Source: Lepiota brunneoincarnata (Eukaryota; Basidiomycota; Agaricomycetes; Agaricales; Agaricaceae). Taken from it: DNA of 64,000 bases. Below the pieces are notes generated by a model. It was given only the letters and a program-made list of their open reading frames with translations. It was not told the origin of the DNA and ran no database searches. Positions 10,671 to 22,624 of this stretch are shown here, in pieces (the stretch's first letter is position 1; every line of letters starts with the position of its first letter). The DNA lies in contig JAEBUN010000006.1 in assembly GCA_023014365.1 (NCBI GenBank), forward strand, positions 62,001 through 126,000, read 5' to 3'. A program made the position numbers and the translations under genes.

Positions 10671-13600
10671 GTGACTGGTGTGCCCCCACCACATTCATGT
10701 AATAGGTTCTTGGTTTTGTCAGTAGATGAAATAGAACCTGCTTCTGGCTCTAAACCAACTCCTGAAGACACACCACCACCCCCAAAAACTTCAGTGCGAC
10801 ATCCCTGCTGGGAATGCCACCTCCCAAAGAGACCAATCATTGCTTATTCCAACTCAGAATCCAAGTCCCTCCAGTTAACAGTGGAACTTGAGACCACTGA
10901 CTCGGCAGAACACAAAACAGTCAAGGCATTGGTGGATTCCAGTGCAACCAGTTCCTTCATTGACCAAGACTTTGTGTGTGCTACTAGCCTCAGTACTCAC
11001 CACTTATCCAACCCCATCCCAGTGTTCAATGTAGATGGGACTCTGAACAAGGCTGGACAAATTTCTGAAGTGGTAGATGTGGTCTTACGCTATTGGAACC
11101 ATGCTGAATGTACACTGTTAGCAGTAACCAAGTTGGGGAAGCAAGAACTCCTTCTGGGATTCACATGGCTGAAGCTTCATAACCCGGAAATTGACTGGCA
11201 AACCGGAGAAGTCAAGTTATCCCAATGTCCCCTCACGCTGTACAGAATGCTGAGACCAGTCGCACACCAAAGCCATGCCCAAAAGCTTCAAGCCAGTTGC
11301 ATCCATGCCTGCCAACTTAGCCCCTTCCCCACCTTAGATGAAGAAGAGGACGAGGATGAGCTAGCCCTCCCTGCTGAAGAGCTGGAGGAGTCTTTAGAAG
11401 ATGGGGATTGCATCTTTGCAGTGGGACTCCTCCCTCCGAAGCCCACTCCAGAGGTGATCGCTGCAGGCTCTACCACCTCTCAGCGCCTAGCAGAAGCCTT
11501 CCTCCAGAATTCCCAGATCAATAGCCCCCAGAATTTCTGGCTTCTGAGCACATGTTCCCCCATATCTTTAGGAGTATGCTGCTGTCTTTGCCAAGGAGTC
11601 CTTTGACATGCTCCTGGATCACTGACCCTGGGACCATGCAATAGAGCTTGTTCTGGGAGCAGACCCCAAGGGGTGCAAGATCTATCCACTGTCCCCTCTC
11701 AAGCAGAAGGAACTGGACGAATTCCTACAGGAAAACTTGTCTTCCAGTTGGATATGCCTATCTAAGTCTCCTATGGCTTCCCCGGTCTTCTTCATTAAAA
11801 AAAAGGATGGCTCACTTCACCTAGTACAGGATTACCAAGCACTCAATACCCTCACAGTGAAGAACAAGTACCCTCTACCCCTCATCTCTGAGCTGGTTGT
11901 GCAGCTCTGGGGGGCAAAGTACTTCACCAAACTAGATGTTCGATAGGGCTTTAATAATGTCCGGATTAAGCCAGGAAACAAGTGGAAGGCAGCATTTTGC
12001 ACCAATAGGGGCCTCTTCAAACCCCTTGTCATGTTCTTTGGCCTCACTAACAGCCTGGCCACCTTCCAGATGATGATGAATGACATCTTTCATGAACTTA
12101 TCATGGAAGGAGTTGTAGTTGTCTATCTGGATGATATTCTCATCTTTACCCAGGACCTTGAAGCAGCATAGGGATGTTGTTAGGTGTGTCATGGAGATCC
12201 TTCAATGGCACAAGCTCTACCTACAGCCTGGAAAAGTGTGGGTTCAAGCACACTCGCATTGAGTACCTAGGACTCATCATCTCAGGAAAACTCCATTCAA
12301 GATGGATCTGGTCAAAGTTGCAGGAGTCAAGGAGTGGCTGACCCCCAAGGATAAGTTAGGGCTTCAGTCTTTCCTGGGTTTTACAAACTTCTACCAGTTG
12401 CTTCATCCAGGACTTCTCCCACATAGTCCTGACCCCTCTTTGACCTCACCTGAAACAGCACTACATGGCAGTGGAACCCGGAACAGCAAGCAGCATTTGA
12501 CAGCTTGAAAGCAGCTATCACTTCAGCTCTGGTTTTGGCTTCTCCAGATGATAAAGCACCCTTCCAAGTAGAAGCCGATAGTTCAGATTTTGCCACGGGG
12601 GCCATACTCTCTCAATTCTCCAGAGATGATGGAAAGTGGCACCCAGTAGCATTTTACTCTAAAGGCTTGTCTCCGGTGGAGTGCAACTACAAGATCCATG
12701 ATAAGGAGATGCTAGCCATTATCCAGGCACTGAAGAGTGGAGACACTTCCTTGAAGGAGCATCGGAAAAGTTTGAAATCTGGATGGATCACAAGAACTTA
12801 GAGTATTTCATGACTGCTCAGAAGCTAAACCACCGACAGGCACATTGGTCCCTCTATCTTTTCTGGTTTGACTTCTCTCTTTACCATCACCCTGGTTGCA
12901 GCATGGGAAAGTCCGACAGCCTTGTCTCGGAGATCTGATCATGGCTCAGGAGTGCAGGATAATGCTGACATTACGCTTCTCCCAGCATCTCTCTTTGCAG
13001 TACGAGCTGTTGATGGGATTTCTCTTCAAGGGGAAGAGCAGGCCCTCCTCTGAGACATCTGCTCTGGAAACTGAGGAGGCAGACAAGAGGAAATGGTGGC
13101 CAAAGCAGCCCAGGGAACTCCAGAAGTCTGCAATACACTCAGTGCAGCAGTGCCAAGTGGTTGGAACTGGATGGCTTGCTTCTCTTCTGAGGCAAAATAT
13201 ATGTTCCAGATGATACAGCACTTTACCAATGCATTGTAGCCCTTCACCATGATTCCTGAATTGGGGGACATGCAGGCTGATGGAAAACTCTGGAACTTGT
13301 CTCCCAAAACTACTGGTGGCCCAACATGTCTCGCTACATTGGTCAGTATGTTTCTACATGCAACCTGTGCCTCCGTGCAAAACCAATTCAGAAACTCCTT
13401 ATTGGAGAACTTCACCCTCTCCCCATTCCAGAAGCCCGATGGGATACCATTAGCGTAGACTTTGTAGTGGAACTCCCAGAGTCCAACAGGTATGATGCTG
13501 TCATGACTGTGGTTGACTCTGTCTCCAAACATGCTCATTTCATCCCAACACACACTACCCTTACAGCGGATGGAGCAGCACAGCTATTTCTCCATCATGT

Positions 13601-13691
13601 ATGGAAACTACATGGACTTCCACATCAAGTGGTCTCAGATCGGGGTCCTCAGTTCATTGTGTCATTCACCAGGGAACTCTACCGCTTACTC

Positions 13692-14913
13692 AGTGAAAAG
13701 GAAGAAACTTTCGTAGATTTTAATATAGATAGTGGGCTTGTTTTCACTAAGCTTAGCCGCAATTCGATAAGCTTAAGCTAATACAAGTGGAATGATATAG
13801 ATAATGAACAGTTTCGTCTTTTAGGGTGTTCTGGGGGTGCGTTCTGACAGCAAAATTCAAGAGAGTAGTGTTTTTAGAGGTTAACGAACAGCCGTTGAAG
13901 TTATCTTAGCCATACGGTGCAACAATGAAAGGACAATCCCTGTCAATTCAAAGCGCTGGGTCTCTGGTCTCTGGTCTCTGGTCTCTGAACTCTGGTCTCT
14001 GTCTCTGTCTCTGTCTCTAGCACTCTGGAACTCTAAACTCTAAACTCTGGTCTCTGTCTCTGTCTCTGGGTTGGTCAACGACCGAAGAAATCACACTTAA
14101 CGATGCACACTAAATAGCCCTCTGAAACCGTTCTTGATCACGGCTTGCAGACTTGCGTGTGGAAGCGGGGGTGAGACCTCTTGCTTCTTCACGAACAAGT
14201 GCGACCGTATTTATATTGTTTAGATACATACGGGAGATAGTAAATATGAAATAGAAAACAATAAGCTTAATTGTTACAGGCACTGTAGAACATTTTGGAA
14301 GGTTCGGCAGCATTTCTACCTCACCCTGGGTTATGGGTTTTTCTCTGATTAACGAATGGCAATCCAGCCAGACGTGTTCCGTGCTCATCTGCATTATTCT
14401 GCGTCCACGCGAGCGCGTTAAGTTTCCGGATCAATTATGATCGGAATGTATAGCGGATGGACAATTCCTTGATCCGTTGTAATTAATCTCAGTTAAGCAG
14501 TATGCCGAAGTGCCGGGACCCCCAAAGCACTCGTTAATTAGGAGTCTTTGATATTTCTAGGTTTTTGGGCATCGGGTATTGCCTCCCGAATGTTGGATGT
14601 TCCGTTCCGTGGTCTGGTCATCATTATTGAACTCGCTATAGACGTAATACGCCTGCGACAGCCGCTAGGTACATTCTTTTATGTTTAAACGCATTCGGGT
14701 TTATCAGAAAACTGCTCGTAAGGTCCCTTGATGCAACCGGGGTATACTCGATAGGCTATGTAGAGCCCTGAATCCCTCTGGAGAGCATTCTGATAGCTTG
14801 GTTCACTAAGCTTAGTGATAATGAGCTGGTTTGAACACTTCCGAGGCTCGAATATCCTTAGTTCGGTTGAACTGGCTACTACGGGATATAGTACCAATCC
14901 TCTATAGAGTTCG
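13692..14913. other. 1.2-kb CpG-containing insertion in the integrase
   Basis: In copy B the integrase sequence runs directly from ...CTTATTCA to GAATCAAAAG. In copy A the same two flanks (13684-13692 and 14913 onward) are separated by about 1.22 kb. The insert has ordinary CpG content, unlike the CpG-poor element around it, which suggests later arrival. It has no long open frame, no clear target duplication and no convincing terminal repeats; the palindromic word CTAAGCTTAG occurs near both ends. Class unknown. Confidence 0.75.
13966..14070. repeat. TCTCTG-type microsatellite
   Basis: Imperfect run built from TCTGG, TCTCTG and AACTCTAA words inside the insertion in the integrase. Confidence 0.85.
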
Positions 14914-15816
14914 GAATCAAAGGTGCTTCCTCTACAGCATGGCACCCCCAATCAGATGGGCAGACAGAACAGGTCAACCAGGAATTGGCCCAATACCTCT
15001 GGATCTTTGTCAATGAGCGACAGAACAATTGGCATGACCTTTTCCCCCTGGCAGAATTTCAGCACAACAACCACATCCATACTTCCACCCAACACTCACC
15101 ATTTGTCCTAGACACTGGCCAAAACCCAAGAATGGGGTTTGAACCCTGCCAATGACCGTCTTGGCTGAAAACAGTCAATGAGTTCAAATCCCAGATGGAA
15201 TCAGCATTGGAGGAGGCAAGATTGGCACTCGCAAAGTCCAAAGATGACATGGCAAGGTACTACAACCAACAGCAAACCCCAACTCTGGAGTTCAAGCCCA
15301 GAGACAAGGTTTTCTTGGATGTGTCAGACATACAAACCACATGACCATCCAAGAAACTCTCACATTGCTGGTTAGGACCCTATGCAATCGACAAACAGGT
15401 CAGCTCCAATGTGTACCAACTGAAGCGACCAAAATCCATGAGACACCTCCATCCGGTCTTCAATGTGGTAAAGCTCACACTCACTCCCACTGACCCCATT
15501 CCTGGATGCCAGCCCAAACCACTGCCAGCACCTATCATCATTGAGGATGAAGAAGAGTGGGAAGTTGAGGAAATCCTGGATAGCCGCATCCACTGGAGGA
15601 GGCTCCAGTTCCTAGTGAAATGGAAGGACTTTGGGATTGAAGAAAACTCCTGGGAATTGGCCAAGGACATCCATGCCCCTGACTGCATAATGGAATTCTA
15701 TCAACAACACCCAGGAGCTCTGAGACAGATCAGGAGTTTGCATTTGGCTCAATCCCCTTCCATGCCCTCAATCCAACCATTGTGCCAAGTCATCACAACC
15801 TTGAAGGGGGGGTAGG

Positions 15817-16265
15817 TGTAAGGGGAACTCCAGGTCATCGCTCACAACTGCAGATTCAGAATTCTGATTCCCAGACTTTCTGCACCCAGAAATCCAATTT
15901 CCAGCCTTCCTGCACTCAGAAATCTAATCCCCAGCCCTCCTGCACTCGGAAATCCGGTCCCCAGCCTCCCAATGCTTGGAAATCTGTCCCCCAACACCCC
16001 AGTACTTGGAATTCCCTCCTACACCCCTCCAATGCAGACACGAACCCTCACTGGCATGCATGACCCTATCCCAAGCCCATTCCCAACTATACTTACTTTA
16101 GGCATCCCTGACACCTCACAGCCATTTATGTAGAGTAGATTACTCAACTTGGACCTTATGGCAGGTAGTATAAGTAGTGTAGGTGAGCTTGGAGAAACCT
16201 TACTCAATTCTCTAAGGTTTCTCCCTGCTCAGCTGACGCAACACAGTGGCCAGGTTGCCCTTACA
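15817..16265 (+). repeat. 3' LTR of chromovirus A
   Basis: 449 bp, TGTAAGGGGAACTCC to GCCCTTACA, preceded by the purine tract GAAGGGGGGG. Followed by the target duplication ACTAG (16266-16270). It has about one 30-bp unit fewer than the 5' LTR. Confidence 0.93.
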
Positions 16266-16270
16266 ACTAG

Positions 16271-17819
16271 TTCTTCAGTCAGGTTGACTATCCTCTTGCT
16301 GTTCTCCTGGATAGCCTGCATTGGTATTTGCACCAGGGTGGTGAAGTATGCAATGCGACAGGGATTAAATGACCCATGATCTTGAACCTATGCATATCTC
16401 TTATTAGCTGCTATGATATTCATCACATCTCAAAACTTACATTGTCTTGCATTGCACCAGAAATCCCAGTCACTGTTTCTGGCCTTGGTTCTGCTACCTG
16501 GGTGGCCTCTATCAATGGCTGCTGAAAGAGTTGTGGCAGGGCCTCTGTGCCCCCCATTGGCAAGCCAGCAGCTTCACACCTGGCCTTTGCCTTCACACAA
16601 GGGGCACACTTTGTGATAGTGGGAGCTATAGCAACTTATTAGCAAAATAGTTCAATCAAAAGTGTAATATTAGTACTACTCACCTGAGGACTCTTGACAT
16701 GCCAACCACTTGGTGAGGCATTGCACACAGGGGTTATGCTCCCCTATTTTATGTGGCCATTGTTCTCCCAGCCGCCACCCCTGCTCCCACCCCAACTGCT
16801 CCAACCTCATCCTTGCAGACAGTTTATCTGCTCTCCTTTGTTCAATGAAGGGCCCTATTTGCCCCTGCCTCCATACCAACCCCTCCAACTCCTCCAACTT
16901 CATCCATGCAGACTGATCATCCACCCTTCTTTGTTCAATAGTGGGCCCTGCCTGCCCCTGCTCTCTCTCCCTCTCCAATGCTTCCATCCTTATGCTTGCA
17001 GCATGTTCATCTGCTCTCCTCTTCAACCATCTCTCCCACCTCACCATTACCTGCTCCTCCATTTGAGCCCTGGTGCTATCATCACCATCATCATCATACT
17101 CAGATGCCAGGCACTTTGATGGGCTGTGAGTGGCAGCAGTGGCAATGGTGGGCAGTTGGAGTGTTGGGTGGGAGGGGCCTGAGGTGGCAGGTCGGTGATA
17201 GGTTTGGCACAAGGGGCCCAGAGTGGGAGGTGGCTGGTAGGTTGGGCACAAAAAACCCAGAATAGGGATGCCAGTTTGTCCTCTGGCCATCCTAGTGCTG
17301 GCCAGCTTGCTCTTTGAGGTGGTGCAGGAGTTCATTTTGTGAGGGGATTGTAAGGGGACACTCCAGACACCTCAGCAACACCTCCATTAACCCTATCAAC
17401 ACCCCTGTGCCCTCCAATGCATTATATATCCCTCCCTTCAAACACTCATACTGCAAACACAGCCAGAATACTCCATACACTCCCTCGCTGTCCAGATAAA
17501 ACCCTCCCTCATTCCCTCTCATTCCTACAGACTCCAGACTATCATATTCACATCCCACATTCGTTTCAACCACACCAGGCCTTGTGCAACCTAGAGACAC
17601 CACAGCTAAGCCTGGTTCAATTTATATTGATTATATAAGTTAGGTATATACATAGTTTTTGCCTGCAGGGGTTTTCTTATCCTATTCTCTTAGGATTTCC
17701 CTGCAGGTATGTGTCCTGTACATAACTCATAGTTTAATATCACTTAGGATTTCCCTGTAGTCGTTTCAGCTCCCCCTGAGCTGTCAAGGCCTCCCAGGTT
17801 GCCCTAACAGGGATGACAT
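16271..17819 (-). pseudogene. broken gene with Cys-rich motifs, hit by three LTR elements
   Basis: Minus-strand gene of unknown function. Exon 1 (17343 to 16684) encodes an acidic and then Glu/Arg-rich region with two imperfect 30-residue repeats around EQRR, ending NPCVQCLTKWLAC. A 58-nt intron (16626-16683) follows. Exon 2 (16441-16625) has CAPCVKAKARCE; a second intron starts at 16440, and exon 3 runs NLTEEL into the chromovirus target site at 16270. The frame continues for 20 bp at 5378-5397 between the two gypsy elements and would go on beyond gypsy-1. A solo LTR (17349-17809) sits a few bases after the likely ATG at 17817-17819. The paired CxxC(x6)C motifs resemble zinc clusters but do not match Zn2Cys6. 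Confidence 0.65.
17349..17809 (+). repeat. solo LTR, family C
   Basis: 461 bp, from TGTAAGGGGACACTCC to GCCCTAACA, with a perfect 5-bp target duplication GGGAT (17344-17348 and 17810-17814). The ends resemble those of chromovirus A, so it is probably from a related family. No internal region is left, as expected after LTR-LTR recombination. Confidence 0.9.
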
Positions 17820-18232
17820 GATGTGTAGGGTGCAATGTTGGGGATTGAGATTGAGGATTTTGCACTTTTTATTATGTTTTCCTCCCTGTGGGAAGTGGGT
17901 TGTGGCATTGTAATCCCACCCTCAGAGTCATAACTAAACTTTTCAAACTTGAGCTTAGCTTATTCTGTGAATCCTGCCTTGTTGCTATGTATTTGGTCAC
18001 TATGTACTGGTTGAGTTTGAGCTTATAGCTTAAATCTGGGCTCTCTTTTGCAAAATGTGCCTTCTTGCTTCACTTCCTTCACTAGATTTAGATGACATTG
18101 CTGGTGGCTAAATTTAATACTTCTACTTTTGGAAACCCTCTCACTTTTCCCATTTGATCCATCTTTGCAGCCATGATATCCCAGGAAATTGATGATCCAT
18201 ACATAATATGCTTGGCATGGTAGCATATTGTA

Positions 18233-18440
18233 CACTACTGCACCTGTGCCTGCTGTGGCATTACCACACCCTACTGACATGCATGCTGTGACACTACTGC
18301 ACCCCACTGCCATTGCTGCTGTAATATACTGCACCCTACTGCCACTGCTGCTGTGACATACTGCACCCTACTGCCTTCATTACTGTGATATACCACACCC
18401 TACTGCCATTGCTACTGTGACATTACTGTACCCCTACTGT
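18233..18440. repeat. minisatellite, period about 36 bp
   Basis: About six imperfect units of the form CACCCTACTGCC followed by a CTGCTGTGACATACTG-like word. It lies in the spacer between two head-to-head members of the Cys-rich gene family. Confidence 0.8.
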
Positions 18441-18603
18441 GTCTGCTGTAGTTATAAAATGGATTTGCAGAAGAGAACTTGAGTCTGAGCCTAACTGATA
18501 ATATTTGGGGTGGTTGATCCACTTGAATCCCAGGGTACCACAAGCAGGAAATCATATAAGGAACAGAATTGCCAACTTCAATCTTCACAAGCCCACATCC
18601 ACT

Positions 18604-19417
18604 ATGTCCTCCCCTCTTGATCTTGAGCTCGATAGCATTTTTGAGATGTGCCCTGAGTTAGCTGATCAGGTTTGGCACTTGGTGACCAAACTCAAGCAGC
18701 AAGACCAGGTGCAGTTGCCCACTGTAACCTTGCCTGGCCCTTCAAAGCAAAACATGGGGAGGTCACAAGATGAGGATAATAACAAGGTGGATGCAGTGGG
18801 TGTGGTGGATAGGGCAGGGTAGCAAGGCAGGAAGGAATGGGAGCAGAGAAGGAAAATGGGGGGGGGGCAACCCTTGTGTTCGGTGTCTTAAACTGAAGCA
18901 GCCATGCCACCCAACTGACAGTGGGTATATGCACTCTGGACAGATTGTGTGGCTTACAAGTTTACAGGGTGTGGCATGACAAGGTGCATTTCATGTGTAC
19001 AAGTGAAAAGGAAGTGTGAATCCACAATGGACTTCAGGTCAGAAGATTGAATGGCTGAGGCTGTTCTCAATCAGGTCCCTCAGTACTGGCCAAAGCCCTC
19101 ACTTTTGGCTCCTGCAGAAGCTTCCACCCCCATTACCAAATCAGAACTCAGTATTGCAGGAGCAATGGAAGGTGTTCTAAGTTACAGGGTGAACGATTAT
19201 GAACTTGGGGGTAAGCTAACTCAAGAGGCTAGTGAGTCAAAATCTCAGGTCACATATTACCAAAAATCTAATACAAAGGTCTGCAGATGCTGTCCTGGAC
19301 AATGACTCTGGAAGGATTGAGCTATCTGAGGAGTATTTCAGATATCAGATAGCTCTTGAAGAGTACTGCTTGAGTGACCAGAGGCTCCATGAAGTTTTAT
19401 TTGGTACTGAATTGTAA
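18604..19417 (+). pseudogene. second member of the Cys-rich family, degenerate
   Basis: Plus-strand relative of the broken gene at 16271-17819. Likely ATG at 18604 (MSSPLDLELDSIFEM). A frame change follows near the G-run at 18859-18867; then NPCVRCLKLKQPC (about 18872-18910), a further motif CISCVQVKRKCE (about 18987-19022), and, after probable introns and shifts, a C-terminal segment ending VLFGTEL at 19417. The motif order (NPCVxC, then CxxCVxxKxxCE) is the same in both copies, so they are paralogues. Not recognised as a known family. Confidence 0.55.
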
Positions 19418-19577
19418 TATCACCTATGGTCTTGGTTGGCCCATTCTTTCAGAAGTCAACTGTGTGAAGTAAGCAATCAGTAGCTAAAGAAATAAGTGAA
19501 TATGAAAGTCATAAAGGTATATCAAGAGAGTCAAGCAATTGACTTGTGAGTATTCTCTTCAGAATATATCTATACAT

Positions 19578-20130
19578 GGATGTGTGAAGTCATCCAGCTG
19601 CTTGACTGACCAAACAGCAGCTGAATAGTCATGAAAGGTCAGTGGCAGCTGGAATGGTTCAGAAATTCAAGTTGTCTGAATAGTAGCATATGTATACTGT
19701 AAGGGGACTAGTGTTATGTGCACTCCCTTACGCAAGGTATGTCTAGGGGTCTGTGGTTGGGTGTCTGGGCTCGGCCTCTCTAGCTGATGCCTGATGCCTA
19801 AGCCTGGCCTCAGCCTTCAGCCACCCCCATCCCCAAGTCTGATCTGTGTATGACTAATGTTGTTTGTATATTGTTTGCATATGTTATATTCTAGTAGCTA
19901 CATAGTGTTTGGCTACCTGGTCTGTGCGCAGACCTCTATGTATATAAGTAGTGTGGGTGTCGATTGTATTCACCACCTGAATATCAACTTGGTTCTGGCA
20001 CTCTTACTTCCCCTAACATATACTTGAATTCTCTACTGTTGCAGCCACCATTTGCCTGGTTGAGCTGCTGCTGACCTTTCATGACTATTCAACTACTATT
20101 CATTCAATTAAGCCACTACATGACTTCACA
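19578..20130. repeat. inverted repeat interrupted by a solo LTR
   Basis: The left arm (about 19578-19690) and the reverse complement of the right arm (about 20024-20130) share TGTGAAGTCAT, TGAATAGTCATGAAAGGTCAG and an ATTCAAGT word, at roughly 70-75 percent identity by eye. The solo LTR at 19698-20018 lies in the loop, so this was probably a hairpin or TIR element before the LTR element landed in it. Confidence 0.6.
19698..20018 (+). repeat. solo LTR, family D, copy 1
   Basis: 321 bp, TGTAAGGGGACT to CCCCTAACA, with the perfect 5-bp duplication TATAC (19693-19697 and 20019-20023). A TATATAAGTAG promoter-like word lies near 19938. Same length and family as the copy at 20856. Confidence 0.93.
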
Positions 20131-20855
20131 AATAGACCCAAGTTAGTTAGAGTCCATTAGATTTTGTAGCCTTTTTTTCTAGTTGTACTGTGCTACCAAT
20201 CGAGCTGCCACCTTTATTTTTGTGCATTGGTTGGGGCTCTTGAATTTTGTAGTAATTTCTTTAGTTTATTTATGTCTCTGGTTGAACCACTGCCACTTAC
20301 CAGAGTGCCACCCAGTTGTTGTACACCCTTCCCTAGGGGATGTCAATTGGTGGACACCAACTTTCATGCCCTGCATCCAATTTGAGATACATATAAGATC
20401 CACAATAAGGAGATGCTGGCCATTATCTAGGCACTGGGGGAGTGGAGACACTTCCTCAAAGGAGCATTGGAAAAGTTTGAAATCTGGATAGACCACAAGA
20501 ACTTAGAGTATTTCATGACTGCTCAGAAGCTAAACTGCTGACTGGCATGCTGGTCTCTCTATCTTTCCCAGTTCAATTTCTCCCTTCACCATCACCCCAG
20601 TTGCAGCATGGGAAAGTCCAATACCTTGTCCCTGAGATCTGTTCATGGCTCAAGAATGCATGATAATGCTGACATTACACTTCTCCCAGCATTTCTCTTT
20701 GCAGTACAAGCTGTTGATGGGATTTTCCTCCAAGAGGAAGAGCAGGCCCTTCTCCAAGACATCCACTCTGGAAACCAAGGAGGTAAACAAGAGTAAATGG
20801 TGGCCAGAGCAGCCTGGGAACTCCAGAAGTCTGCAACACACTCAATGCACAGTGC

Positions 20856-21176
20856 TGTAAGGGGACTGGCAGGTTTGCCCCCCCTTACGCAAGGTACATC
20901 TAGAGGTCTGTGGTAAAGCATCTGGGTTCAGCCACCCTAGCTGATGCCCAATGCTGAGCCCAGCCTCATCCTTTGGCCACCCCTATCCCTGAGCCTGACC
21001 ATGTGTACAATCTTATACATTGTTGTATGTTGTTTGTGCATATTAATTCTGGTAGTCTACATAGTGTTTGGTTACCCGGTCTGTGCACAGACCATTGCTG
21101 TACTTAAGTAGCATGTGTGCCGATTACAATCGGCACTCAAATATTAAATTGGTTCTGGCCTCTTATTCCCCTAACA
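20856..21176 (+). repeat. solo LTR, family D, copy 2, nested in chromovirus B
   Basis: 321 bp, TGTAAGGGGACTGG to CCCCTAACA, with the perfect duplication AGTGC (20851-20855 and 21177-21181). Removing it and one AGTGC rejoins the chromovirus sequence GTGC/CAAATAGT, which shows that it is younger than copy B. Confidence 0.93.
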
Positions 21177-22624
21177 AGTGCCAAATAGTCTGAGCTGGAT
21201 GGCTTGCTTCTCTTCTAAGGCAAGATATATGTTTCAGATGATGCAGCACTCCACCAGCACATTGTAGCCCTTCACCACAACTCTCAAATTGGGGGACATG
21301 CTGGCTGATGGAAAACTCCAGAACTCACCCCCCAAAACTACTGGTGGCCCAACATGTCTCACTACATTAGTCAGTATGTTTCTACATGTGGCCTGCACCT
21401 CTGTGTAAAACCAATCCAGAAACTCTCCATTGGAGAACTTCACCCTCTCCCCATTCTGGAAGCTCAGTGAAATACCATCAGTGTAGACTTTGTAGTGGAA
21501 CTCCCAGAGTCCAATGGGTATGATGCTGTTATGACTGTGGTTGACTCTGTCTCCAAACATGCTCACTTCATCCCAACACACACTACTCTTACAGTAGATG
21601 GAGTAGCATAGCTATTTCTTCATCATGTATGGAAACTGCATGGACTTCTGCATCAAGTGGTCTCAGATCAAGGCCCTCAGTTCATTGCATCATTCACCAG
21701 GGAACTCTACTGCTTATTCAGAATCAAAAGTACTTCTTCTATAGCATGACATCCCCAATTAGGCAGGCAGATGGAATGGGTCAACCAGGAATTGGACCAA
21801 TACCTCCAGATCTTTGTCAATGAGTGATAGAATGATTGGCATGACCTCCTTCCCCTGGCAGAATTTCAGCACAACAACCACATCCATGCCTCCACCCAAC
21901 ACTCACCATTCATCCTAGACACCAGCCAAAACCTAAGAATGGGGTTTGAACCCTGCCAACAACCATTTTGGCTGGAAACAGTCAATGAGTTCAAATCCTG
22001 GATGGAATCAGCATTGGAGGCAGCAAGGTCAGCACTCATAAAGTCTAAAGATGATATGGCAAGGTACTACAACTAATGGCAAACCCCAACTCTGGAGTTC
22101 AAGTCTGGAGACAAGGTTTTCCTGGATGCATCAGACATACAAACCACACAACTATCCAAGAAACTCTCACATTGCTGGTTAGGACCTTATGTGATTGACA
22201 AACAGGTCAGCTCCAATGTGTACTAACTAAAGCTACCAAAATCCATGAGATACCTTCATCTGGTCTTCAATGTGGTAAAGCTCACACTTACTCCCACAGA
22301 CCCTATTCCTGGATGCTGTCCCAAACCACTGCCAGCACCCATCATCATTGAGGACAAAGAAGAGTGGGAAGTTGAGAAAATCCTGGATAGCTGCATCCAT
22401 CAGAGGAGACTCCAGTTCCTAGTAAAATGGAAGGACTTCAGGATTGAAAGAAACTCCTGGGAATTGGCCAAGGACATCCATGCCCCCCAACTGTGTAATG
22501 GATTCTATCAACAATACCCAGAAGCCCCAAGACAGATCAGGAGTCTTGCATTTGGCTCAATTCCCTTCTGTGCCCTCAATCTGACCATTGTGCCAAGTCA
22601 TCACAACCTTGAAGGGAGGGTAGG

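Larger units (their letters stand above)
10671..15815 (+). pseudogene. chromovirus A pol remnant with chromodomain
   Basis: Order: protease (about 10860-11220, VDSSA where DSG is usual); RT (about 11640-12190; SPMASPVFFIKKKDG, then FFGLTNS and the catalytic YLDD box); RNase H (about 12505-12780, [11 protein letters not shown]); integrase zinc module (YWWPNMSRYI, STCNLC, near 13310-13380); integrase core with the first Asp in SVDFVVELP, the second in VSDRGPQF and the Glu after HPQSDGQTEQ (the last lies beyond the insertion, at about 14940); C-terminal chromodomain (about 15555-15720; WEVEEILDSR, LQFLVKWKDF). Many frame changes exist. The protease DSS, several stops and the integrase insertion make it inactive. 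Confidence 0.88.
5398..16265 (+). mobile_element. chromovirus A: complete Ty3/gypsy element with two LTRs
   Basis: Plus-strand LTR retrotransposon bounded by LTRs at 5398-5879 and 15817-16265, with the 5-bp target duplication ACTAG at 5393-5397 and 16266-16270. Inside are gag (from 5992), protease, RT, RNase H, integrase and a C-terminal chromodomain, followed by a purine tract (15803-15812) right before the 3' LTR. Chromodomains on Ty3/gypsy integrases are known to read histone marks and steer insertion. The copy is 10,868 bp because of later insertions: a mariner at 7019-8625 within a larger unclassified insertion (about 6401-9886), and a 1.2-kb insertion in integrase. Frameshifts and stops throughout mean that it is not autonomous now. 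Confidence 0.93.

Noticed and set aside
15782..16063. Plus-strand ORF with 10-residue repeats as a separate gene
   Set aside because: It is the 30-bp array of the chromovirus LTR read in one frame; the same array occurs in all three LTRs with different unit numbers.
16413..16650. Overlapping plus-strand ORFs near 16.4-16.6 kb
   Set aside because: They are antisense shadows of exon 2 of the broken Cys-rich gene, which has matching splice sites on the minus strand.
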